A stretch of DNA of 55,704 bases from positions 1 to 55,704 of the forward strand of contig JAJDDX010000008.1 in the NCBI GenBank assembly GCA_029260055.1, in the 5' to 3' direction. Origin of the DNA: Phycisphaerae bacterium (GTDB taxonomy: Bacteria > Planctomycetota > Phycisphaerae > UBA1845). Below are positions 1 to 10,300 of this stretch, piece by piece. Made by a program: the position numbers and the translations under genes. The notes under the pieces were generated by a model, which saw only the letters and a program-made list of their open reading frames with translations, was not told the DNA's origin and searched no databases. Numbering within the stretch: position 1 is the stretch's first letter; the number at the start of each line of letters is the position of its first letter.

Positions 1-1
1 C

Positions 2-391
2 CCGCAACACTGCGCGAGCGGGCCGGAGTGTCTCGACGCGCTGGAACTGGACAGCGGGCACACACTCGGCGCGTGGCTTGACAACCCACTGACCGCCGAC
101 GGGGAAACCTACGCCCGCTCGCCCTGCGGCGAAGTCGGCCAGTTCTGGCGCCACGCGTACGGTCTGCCGGTTGTGGACGGCTGGTGCGCACGCTGTGAAG
201 CCCGACTGGCAGCACATGAACCGTCCACGGGCGACACGTGTTTCGGCTGTCGAGCGCTGGCGCGGAAAGGCGGTGCATCGTGGACGGCATGGTATTCGAC
301 GGCACCGCGTTCGAGCTTGAAATGCGATGCGAAGACGCTGCATTCGCGGCGGCGCCGACGGCTGAAGTTGCCCGGATACTCCGAGCGCTAG
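2..391 (+). CDS. Partial Cys-rich small protein, 5' end outside window
   Basis: The frame is open from the left edge to a TAG at 389-391, so the N-terminus lies outside the window. The visible part carries several Cys pairs (HCASGPEC, CGEVGQFWRH, CARCEARL, TCFGCRALAR) that could bind zinc. The last 35 or so residues are Arg-rich and overlap the next gene, which looks like an out-of-frame tail, so the original stop may have been lost. I do not recognise the family. The style, with short Cys/Trp-rich proteins in overlapping order, resembles phage or plasmid accessory genes. A frameshift near 275-285 is possible. Confidence 0.4.
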   Translation, partial: PQHCASGPECLDALELDSGHTLGAWLDNPLTADGETYARSPCGEVGQFWRHAYGLPVVDGWCARCEARLAAHEPSTGDTCFGCRALARKGGASWTAWYSTAPRSSLKCDAKTLHSRRRRRLKLPGYSER

Positions 392-504
392 CCGACGCGG
401 TCGAAGCTTATGGCTACTTCGATGCCGGCAACGACTACGCGCTACGCGATATCAACCGTAACGAAGTGGGCTTCGCGGGTGTCTACGGGAAGGACGGTGC
501 ATGA
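280..504 (+). CDS. Small hypothetical protein (about 74 aa)
   Basis: GTG at 280 is chosen because a purine-rich GGAAAGG lies just upstream at 264-270; ATG at 289 is an alternative, and the longer frame from 238 has no ribosome site. The product is acidic and Ala-rich (LRALADAVEAYGYF, ending GVYGKDGA). No domain is recognised. It overlaps the upstream reading frame by over 100 bases and the downstream gene by 4 bases (ATGA), which suggests translational coupling in a small accessory operon. Its function is unknown. Confidence 0.4.
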   Translation: MDGMVFDGTAFELEMRCEDAAFAAAPTAEVARILRALADAVEAYGYFDAGNDYALRDINRNEVGFAGVYGKDGA

Positions 505-689
505 TGGCGACAATCGAAGCTCTAGTTGCGGCCTACGGCGCCCGCGACACGATACCAGCCGCAGAATCCCCCCGGCCCAGTGCCGGAACGGGCGATTGGG
601 TGGTCACTGGGCTGAGCGTCGAGGGGCTCGGACCGGCTGCTGAGTCCGGGGACTTTTTTGCGTTCAGTCGTACTGGAACCTCAATGTGA
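501..689 (+). CDS. Small hypothetical protein (62 aa)
   Basis: The start ATGATG overlaps the stop of the previous gene. The N-terminal half (MMATIEALVAAYGARDTIPA) looks like a normal coding sequence. The last residues overlap the 3' end of the convergent nucleotidyltransferase by 9 bases, so the gene may be truncated at an old junction. No domain is recognised. It is the last plus-strand gene before the long minus-strand toxin locus. Confidence 0.35.
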   Translation: MMATIEALVAAYGARDTIPAAESPRPSAGTGDWVVTGLSVEGLGPAAESGDFFAFSRTGTSM

Positions 690-1343
690 GGTAATTCCGT
701 CCCATGATCCTTTGGCGTTCGGGTCGAGAGTCGACTTTGCGTCCGAGGGGAACTGCAGGGTGAACTGGGTCGCCGACGCGCGCATCACGGTGATCAGCTT
801 GCGCAGTGAAATAGCGACGAACGGCCCTTTACAGCGCCTTGCCAGCTCGGGTATAGTCAGTGTTCCTTGGAAGAACTTAAGGTTGAGGTATTGCTTGTAG
901 AACAGTCTGGAAGCAGAAAAGCCACAGCGAAAAAAGCCTTCTGAGTCACTGAATAGGTCGTCGCCGCTAATGCGCTGTCGGCCTTTTCCTTTTTTTACGG
1001 ACGACCCGTGAAGGACTCCGTTGGCGCGTCCTCTCTGGTACACGAGCTGTCCGTAGTGCAGAACGGTGTTCGCCAACGAGTGTGGCTCACGACACTCCCG
1101 ACTAAACTCGCCGGGTGTTCTTAGGTGGAGGTCGACCGGCACAACTCCGGCGGCGAGCAGGCCTCGTAACTCGATTCCACGACGGTGCCGAGGCTCGCAG
1201 AAATGCCCAACGACAAGCAAGTCTAGATCGCTGTCCGGTCGTGCTCGGGCTCGGGCTGCGGAGCCAAACAGGTAGACCGCCTCTGCGTCGAGACACCGCA
1301 CTACAAGCTCGACTACCGATAGCACTGTCCTTTCCGTCCTCAT
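681..1343 (-). CDS. MNT-type nucleotidyltransferase domain protein
   Basis: Residues 20-50 carry the signature of minimal nucleotidyltransferases: a GS motif, eight residues, then D-x-D (YLFGSAARARARPDSDLDLL). A later Asp in VPVDLHL could be the third metal ligand. Such domains transfer NMP groups and occur as antitoxins with HEPN partners, as antibiotic nucleotidyltransferases and in DNA polymerase beta relatives. Residues 125-220 are an unassigned C-terminal region; no clear HEPN motif or HEPN partner is visible here. Its ATG overlaps the TcA stop by 4 bases (ATGA), so it is translationally coupled to the toxin gene. Whether it modifies the toxin, regulates it or protects the host cannot be told from sequence. 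Confidence 0.75.
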   Translation of the reverse strand: MRTERTVLSVVELVVRCLDAEAVYLFGSAARARARPDSDLDLLVVGHFCEPRHRRGIELRGLLAAGVVPVDLHLRTPGEFSRECREPHSLANTVLHYGQLVYQRGRANGVLHGSSVKKGKGRQRISGDDLFSDSEGFFRCGFSASRLFYKQYLNLKFFQGTLTIPELARRCKGPFVAISLRKLITVMRASATQFTLQFPSDAKSTLDPNAKGSWDGITSH

Positions 1344-4300
1344 GCCACCGTATAATGCAGAACTAAATAGGCATTCTGCACGTCGTCTGGAGCGAGACTT
1401 CTAAAGTCGCCAGCTGCTGCCGTATCCTTCTTTATTCTAAGCTGCCAGAGGCCGATCGTGTCTGCCACACCGACTTTTGCGACGTGATGCACGTTGCCGA
1501 AGGCGGGGTCCGGCCCCGCTGCTTCGGTGGGTGCGGGCGCAGGTGAACCGGGCGGTGTGAGGCCAATGTCGAGGGACGTTCCGTGTGGGCTTTCGATCAG
1601 GAGGTCGAAGCCGCTCATTCGGACTGTCTTGTTGTACGCGAAGAAGGGGAAATGCTCGTAGCCAAGGCTAAACCCGAGAGACTGGTCGGCGCCTCCGGCG
1701 GGATGCAGGAACTGCTGCCACTCGCTGCCAAAGCTGCGTTTCAAATCGAGCAAGACGACCCCTGACGTTGGCAGAACCGCGGCCAACGCTGCCCTGGCGG
1801 CAGTGGTGAGGGGCACGTTGCCTGCGACCGCCGTGTACCTCATGTGAAGCACCACATCCGTGATGGAATCGAACTCGAAACCGGACGACTCCTTCGGCAA
1901 ACTGATGAGCCACCAACTTACCGCTCCAGCTCCCTCGAAGGGCAGGTACCGCTCGTCGCTGAAGTTAAGCTCAAAGACTCCGCCGTCGTTCTGAGCTTCA
2001 CTGGTCGCGATGGACTTGATTGGGACTCGACCGAGGTCACTGAAGAAGCGGGGGGCGTCGGGCGCGAGCGGGTCGCCGTATCCCGCCGCGACGTCCTCGC
2101 TGACGCGCACTCCGTGTCCGGTCAGTGTAACGGTCGCGTGCACGCCGACGTACGGCCCCGTCACGCAGGGGATCGTCATGGATACAGACTTGATCCTCCG
2201 GCGGAAGTGCCCCGGGTAGTCCATGTCGAAGAGCCATTCAGGAAGATCGAAAGCGCACGCCCCGTTCGTCTTCAACTCGAGCAGCTTGAGGGGCATCAGT
2301 TTGGCAAGCGAGAAATGCTTGGTGACCTCAAACTCGCGTTGGTTCTGCTCGAGGTGCGCGACTTCCATGCGACGGATGTCGCGCGACAGCTTTTCACCAG
2401 CCATCAGCCCCTTCTTGAGGCCGTCCCAGTAGCCGAACTCGACGAACGAAAGGTCTTCACGACCCAGCTCAAGTCGAAGCGCCTTCTCGGCACGCTGCGC
2501 CATGTCGAAGGCCAGCTTGTACGCCTGGAAGTACACGGTTGTGATCTGCTGCAGCATCCACGCGTACAGCTGCTCATTGGTGTACTTCGTCTTGTAGTAC
2601 TCCTCTGTGGCTTCAGACTGCTCAATCTGCAGCTCCAGGTTCTCTAGCTCTCGCTCCGCTACGGACTTGCGAAGCTCCGCTGCCACGATCTGGCGTTCTA
2701 GCTGCGAAACCTCCTTCTCCGCCAAGTTCTCCTGAAGCCCCCAGTCGTCCTTCCGGCGTTGATACGACCCAAACTGACCAGCGAGTGTTCCAGCTCTATC
2801 TAGTGCTCCGGCAGCTATCTTTAATGCTTGGGCAACGGCGGATGCAACGTTCGACGCCTGCCCCCCTCCAGTCGTCATCGTTGCAACCGGCGATCCTCCG
2901 AAGCCAGCACCACCAACGGTAAAATTGGGAAGCGCGCTTACACCACCTCCTACCGCCTGAACAACTCCTGCAGTAAGGTCTAAAGCTCCAGCTGCGATAC
3001 CTAGAGCAAACATAACCTTCTCGGCGTCGTTCATTAATTCTCGTGAAGAGTAATAATCTCGCCGGATTTCAGCGCTCTGCCCTGCCACCTCAAGGGCCTC
3101 AATTGACGATTGAGCCTCGTCAACCTGATACTTGCGGAGTTGGCGCATGGCTTTTCGGAGCACTGTTTCCTGCCCAGTTCGCAACAGCGCCAACGCCTCG
3201 GCGTCACGCTTCTCAAGCACCGAGAGCAGCTTGTCGCCCAAGGCCCGAACCTCCCCGCAAAACTCGACGGCCTTCGCAAGCAGAAGCCGAAAGCGGTAGT
3301 GCCCTGGATCGACATCGGCCAACGACAACACGCTACCGATGTCGACGCCTGCGGCCGCCGCCTTCACCAGCAATCCCGGATCGATAGGCGGCTCGAATAG
3401 GGGAAGCTGACGTACCACCCCCTCGATGTTCATGCAGTTCCGGATCTTGAAAAGCCTATCCTCTACGCGATCCCAGTACTCAAGCAGCTTGTCATTTGGC
3501 GGAATGCAGAAGTAGAGAACATCCAGCAGAGGCAATGGCTCCGCGTTGGGATCCGCCGGTGTCGGCTGGGTTGGCGGCTCCGTTAGGTTCTCAAGGATCG
3601 CGGGAACACTCTTGTTGCCGAGGGGATCGAGGTCGTCGTCGGCAATCAACTCGGCATAGGTCCGCTCTTGTCGAGCTGCGCCCGGAACTCGCACAGGACG
3701 GGGGCCCAACAACTCGTACGCAAAAACATACAGGGTTGTAGCCTCATTGATGGACTCCATGGAGTCGCGGCGAAACAACTGATCCCCCCATGCGATTAGG
3801 TTGTCGATGTATCGCATGACCACAGCCTTCTGGAACGCGATGGGTCGATGGCGTGCAATGCGGTGGGGGTTGAATGGGTCGTTCCTCCAGGCTCGAAGTT
3901 CGTCGAGGTTGACACCAATATCGCGCAACAGGTTCTCGATGCGCTGCTTGCGGTAGTCTTCCGCATTAGTGTCAAAGAAGGGCTTGGTTACCCAGAAACG
4001 CTGCGGGGATTCGAGGGAATCGACGCTCGTCGGATCGAAGATATAGTGAAACCACTGCATCGCGTCCTCGAAGCGCCGATTCTGGCTGAGCCGACACGCG
4101 ATCATGAATGGCGCATGGAAGAAGACCTCCCAGTTGTAGCTGGCATATGCGCCATATCGGGAGAAGTCGAGGCGATCGCGTTCTGCTGTCTCGTCTGCCG
4201 ACGTCGGGGCAACCGGCAGATAGTCTGCCGTGAACTGGAACGTGTTTTGCGGGTGGTGCGCGTGCGAAAAGCGCTGCAACTTGCGATTCAACAGCCCTTC

Positions 4301-7300
4301 GACACCGGACCGCCCGAGCTCACGAAGAAACAACGATGTGTATGGGTGGTAGAACGGAAGGAACTGGTAGCGTCGGCGATGAACAACAGTGCTGTAGCCG
4401 AGCGTCCTCGTCTCGACTTGAGGCAGAACGAAGAAGGCTCGTTCCCGGTCCTGGTAGAGAACCGGGTGCGCCCCGTACTCGGCGGTATCGAACTGAATCT
4501 CACCCTGAGAGAACGTCAGCCGGAAAGGTGCATTGCCACCGCGCGCCAACGTACGTCCGATCCCATTCTCGAGCACCGTAACTGTCGCCGTATTTCCCTC
4601 GTTGCTTGCGAGCCAGTTGTACGCGTAGTGCATGCCCTCCGGGAGCATCAGCCGAGGCGCGATCATGTAGCGCCCCTCAAGCCTGCTCACGGAACGACCG
4701 CTCTCCCCGAACCTCGTCCGAACGTACTGGTGTGACGTTGTGAGGCTGGCCGTGCTCGAAACACCGCCTGATGCGTCCGTGAGGTAGTAGTGGCCTCGCA
4801 GAGGCTTCATCCTGACTCCGACGACCTCACCGTCGAAGACGAACGAGGACGAGTGCCAGGGCCGGCCGGTCTCGTCAAATCGGAAGGCCGACAAGTATTG
4901 GCGATTCCCCTTGAACTCGTCGTAGAACCTCGTGTTGTTGAACTCTCTGGAAGTCGAAATGTAGATGTCTAGCCACAGCTGATTCTCGCGAGACTTGTAT
5001 CGGGGTTTCAGGTGATACGAGAAGAGCGGTCTCGCCCAAGGATGCACGAGCTTTTCCCGGGCCAGGTTCTCGGCTGTCCAACCTTTGCTCTTGCGTTCCG
5101 ACCACGACAGGCGGACCTCCAGTACCTTCGACGTCTTCGGGATATCCTCTGGGCCATCCGATGCCTTCGCAGGCGGCTGTTTCTCCGCGTCGATCGGCTT
5201 CTCGTGGAACGACAGCCAGAACATATAGAGTCGCCGGTTGTACACCGCAAGGGTGATGTGGTCGCCTCGAATGTCCGCGTCGATCGGCTCCCAACCCGAC
5301 CAGCTGCTTCGGTTCAGGTCATGCGCGCGATAGTAGTAGACGGTCGGCTCCGATCGCGTGCGTGCGACGACGTGAAAGAGGTCCACGGTAGCGGGTAGGT
5401 CGTCGTGAGGATTATCGTCGTCAATCTGGTGGTATGCGGCGACGACTTCGAGGGTTGAAACCGCGTGCAGCTTCTCGAGGTAGTTGCGGAAGGCCGTTTC
5501 GGCGTGCTCCGCAGTAAGCTCTCCCTGAAGAAGCTCCTCCTCAAACTCCTTGAAGAATGGCGTCTTGTCGTCGCGGAGCTCGGGTTCGATCCAGTTCTCT
5601 GGATAGAGGAAGACCTTTCGGGCGGCCTCCCAGACGCGATAGCTCTTCATGTACCGCCACTGCGGCCAAGCGTTGAGCGAAACGGTATCCTCGCGCTCCT
5701 GGCGCGACACCTCAACACGAGGCTGCTCCAGGTTCAGGAAGCAGCGATGCACGAACATCTGAGTCGAGCTGATGGCCTGCTTGATCCGTGAGCTCGTCTG
5801 GCAAGCGCTCATCTCGACGTCGATCAGGAAGTAGCGAAGCAGATCGTTCTCGTCTTCCCAGTACTCGGGATTCCGCCAATCTTTCCCGGCAACTTGAATT
5901 GTGGGAGCCTCGGTACGAAGCGAGTGCTCGACCAGATAGCGGGTGAGCGCCGTACGCTTCTTCTCGCGGATGACGTCCTGAAGGGGAGCACCTCGATCGA
6001 GCCATACGGGGTAGTCGTACTTGGACTTCGCGGCATCCCGCGTTTGTTGTGCGGTCACTTCCTGCATGGTGCGGCCATCAGCGTTAGCCGTGTCGACGTC
6101 TCGTAGTGCCCACCTGCCCGCCGCCTCTGCGCTCACTCCGAGTCGTTTCACTGCAGCCATGGCCTTGCCCATGCGGCAATAGGTCTCGATGGAGGTGTAG
6201 TCATTCGCGGCAGCGTCGTATTTGAATTGCAGTGTGGCGTGGAGCGCTTCCAGATCCGTTACTGGCCATTTCGTCAGCGTGTGCAACGCGCTGCGGACGT
6301 CTGCAATGGGAGTCTGAGGCGCTCCGCCGCCGTCGACGACTGCGGCCAGATCCAACACCCCCCGGACGGATGCTCCCTCGGGTTCCGGGAAGCGTGCGAG
6401 CAGCTCGCGCCACTTGGTGAAGGCGACCCACTTCTGGATGAGGCTTCCAAGCGGTGCCGCCCGAACCGGCAGCTCGGACAAGCCGAGCACGCCAAACGTG
6501 GCGTGATTGTCCAGCAGCCACGTCAGGTCCTCGATGGCGCTGACGGACTGCCGGCCGAGCAAAAGGACCGCCTTGTGGAGCAGTCGAAGCGCTTCGAATA
6601 GCTTCGGGAACTCCGCCGCTGTGAGCTTAAACCGGAACTTGGCCGCGTCCGCGGGGTCCCGCTCAAGTAGCTTCTGCCGCTGTCCATCCAGAACCGTTAG
6701 GAGGGCGGCGTCGGCGGTGAGCTTCTCCAGAAGGAGCCGCGCACGCTCGAGGGGAATCGCAAAGAGAGCTGCGACTTTTTCGACAATCTGCCCGGCGCGC
6801 TCGGCCGCATCCTCAGACGCAGCTCGCAGGGCCTCGCGAACCCCTTCGAGCATGCGGACTACAGACTCGTCGCGTAAGCCGTGAGGCGACTCGGGTCGGA
6901 GGTTCAGGAGGAAGTCAAGCTCATCGATCTGCAAGCCAGAAGCTCGAATGCGCTCATGCAGCTCGACGAAGTCGAGCATGACCTTCGGCGAAGCAAAGAG
7001 GTCGGCTACGGCTGCCAGATCTTGAAGCTGGAGCAACCGCTCGACGGTGAGATTCAGCGCTCGAGCGGCGGCCCAGTAGTTGTGGATCAGACTCAGGTTC
7101 GCTAGGCGCAGCTTGCCGTCGGTGCGTGCGATGAGCCGCGTCAGATCGCCATCAGTGACGCCGAGCGACGCCAGCAAAGCGACTCGGTGGTCGTCCAAGT
7201 CCTTCGTCTCATCGAGGGGCAACGCCAAACCGGCATCAACAGGGTCTGAAACGGCGCGGTTCTGGAACAGACGAGGGTACAGCGGGATGATGGGCTTCGA

Positions 7301-10300
7301 CGGATCGTCGAGCTCGGTGCGGTTTTCGGTATTGAGCTCGTAGAAGAGCGCAAGCGCGTGTTCGAAGGGTAAGGCCCAGGCGCGCTGAATGCGCTTGAAT
7401 CCGTGGAGACGCTCGAGCGTCGTGCTGTCGATGTCCCCGTTTCCGATGCGGGGAGCACGGATGAGCAGATCGAGTTGCCACATCTCCCATCCGGTACGCC
7501 GCCATAGCCTCAGAAAGCGGTGAATGCGATCCAGCCGCGCGACCGTGACATTGATGACGGACTGGAGGTCCAAGTCGCAGCTGCTCGCGGGTCGCTCGAT
7601 TGCGAGGTCGGCAGGCGCACCATTGGCGTTCACCCAGCGGACCTGCATGAGCTCGAGCAGGCGCCGGTACTCCAGCTCGGCCTTGTCGAGCCGACAATGG
7701 TCGAGAAACTCGCGGACGCCAATCTTGACCCGCGTTGGGTCAAATCCCCAGAATCCCTGCTGTGCAGCTTGCGTCGCGGACGCCTGGGTGATGACCGAGA
7801 CCTCGTGACTCGAGATGCCAAAGTACTCGCCGGCAGTGCTCGCGTCAGATGGTGTCCGCGCGCCGCCCCCGGTCTGGCGCGCCTGGAGCAGCTTCATCAG
7901 CTCGTATCGAGGCACGCCCAGGTGCTCAAGCCAGACGCGCGCTTCCTCCTGCCAAAGGTCGAAGGAGGCGTCCATCGGGAACGAAGTCTTGCGTAGCTTG
8001 TCGTAGACCTCCTTCCGCACGTGCTCGGGAAACGCCCGAAGCTCTCCAGGCTTCCAAGTGGATTGGAATGCGAAGTTCTGAGCCTTGTTGGGAGCGGGAA
8101 CTGCGCCCTCCAGGATCTCGCATACGAGATCTACATACGGAAGCGGCGTGTTGGTGTTTTCGCAGTTGAGCTTGATATTGGCGATATCCGGTCGCCGATC
8201 GAAGAGCATGTCGCGCACGGTCTTGTTCGGCTCCTCTGCATCCCGCGCGTCGAGAAACCGAAGTATATCAGCGAGGTAAGCTGCGGGACCGTAGACCGAG
8301 AGGCAATGCTTGCAGTCGCAGAAGTCGTTGGCGCCGAATAGCGCCTCGAGGTTCGGCAGGTCGCCGAGAGCGTCCTCCTGTTCCTTCTTGGTGTAGATGT
8401 GGTTGACGATCGCTTTGGGGTCAGCGCGATGGAGTTCGAAGCGAAACTCGACCAAGCGCGCGAGGATCTGAGCGTACTGAAACTCGGCACGGCCGAACGA
8501 CGTCAGGGCGGCGCGTTCGTCCACGCCTCTCGCCGCTAGCTGCTTGGTGATTCGTTCCCTTCCGCGGAAGACAATCGCGGCCGAGTGATGCAGCTTCTCC
8601 TGCAGTAGCGCGCGCCCGACTTTCGCGGAGGGCCCGAGGCGATGAACCCGCTGCATGAGCTTGAGCTCGCCCAGGACGTCGGCGGGCACGGCGACCCCCT
8701 TGTCTTTGAAGAACTTGTGGACGTTGTCCTTGGCAAGGTCCAGATCTGTATGCGCATCGAGCAGGGTGCGAACGTCTGCGAGCTTTGTCAGCCCGTGCTG
8801 TCCGCCCCGGTCGGCCTCGGTGGCCAGCGCGATCGCGGGAAAGAGCCGCTCGCTTTGAGCGGCCAGGCTTGCGGCGCATGCGTCCTTCTTCTCGTCGGCG
8901 GTGTTCCCCTCAATTCCCGCGGGGACCTGGCCGCCCGCCGCGTCGATGAGTGCGCGCCACTCGCCCGTACTCAGCTTTGCAAGATCCGATGGCTTGTTGA
9001 GCGAAGGCTGAGCGGGATCCGCGAGTGCCGCCTTTGTGAATGCTAGGGTCGGCGTGTGATGCTTCGTGATCTCTCCGAGCTGTGCCGCGACCTCGAGATC
9101 TGCAACAGCCGCGTCACCCCCGAACTCCGCCGCCCGGGCCTTGACGTCCGACCAGAAGTCGCTGCCCATGCCACCATACTTGAGAAGCGCATCGGCCACC
9201 TTGCTGTAGTTCGCATTCGCCACGGCCGACGCGTCGAGAACCTGCTTGAGCGATCCGTTGCCGACGAGAATAGGCTTCTCGAGCGCGAACGTCTGCCGCT
9301 TGGCCGCCAACGCGGCCAGAGCCTGCGCCTTGTTTCGCACGGTCCCGATTGGAATGAGGTTCTGCTGCGCAGCCGTCTCCAGGGTCGACTCCTGCAGCTC
9401 GGCCTCCATGAACACGATCCCCCGTACCGTACGCTCCACGAGCGCGTCGATGACGGTCCAGTCTTCGGTGCTTCCGATGAGATCGCTCGGTAAGCCTGGC
9501 GGCAGGTTCTGCCCGACGAATGCGTAGAGCGCGTCGGGGCCAGTCGCTGCATCCGCGAGGGCAGCGGCTGCTTGATGCACGAGAACCAGCCGCATGACCG
9601 ACTCGGTAGCAACTCCCGAGCTGAGGGCAAGGTGCGTGATCTCCTGTTTGGCTTGGGACTCCTCAACATCCTTGAGTGCCTTGCCGGCGAGGACCGGTGT
9701 CACCGCACCCATCAATCTCTCGTACTCCGACTTACCGCGGTACGGGTCGTTCCCCTCGGTGAAGTTCCGCCATGAGATGGGTGTAGGGTTGAACAGTGCC
9801 TTGGTGTCGACAATCTGCCCGCCGCCGTCGAGCACGCGAACCAGGAGATGGAAGGGCTTCTTCACCTGGCCGTCGACAGGATTTCGCGGTGGCTCGTACG
9901 GGACATCGTAGAAGCCGTTTGCCAGCGTCTTTCGCTCAGCCAGGACCGTCGGCACACCGGAGAGCGTCTTTTCGAGTACCTGAACGCGGAGTCCAGATCT
10001 TCCCCGCCACAGGTCGTCCCTGAGCGAGCCTCGGACGCGATACCCTCCTTCTGCGATTGCGGCGTTCGGGTTGGCGGAGACAACCGCCCGCGAGATCGCC
10101 TTGAGCGTAGCGCCCTCCAAGTGTCCCGTGACTGGCAGTCCCCTCGACCGCTGGAAGGCGAGCACCGCTCTTCGCGTCGTTGCTCCGAAGGTGTGCGTGT
10201 CAAACTCGTGCTTCGCCACGTTGTGACCGAGGAAGGCCAGCGAACGCTGCAGGTCGCCAACGCGACCGTTCACCATGTTCAATCGGAGGGGGCGCTTGGG

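Noticed and set aside
1844..4735. Plus-strand frames of 267 and 295 codons inside the TcA gene
   Set aside because: Antisense shadows of the TcA C-terminal region; no domain.
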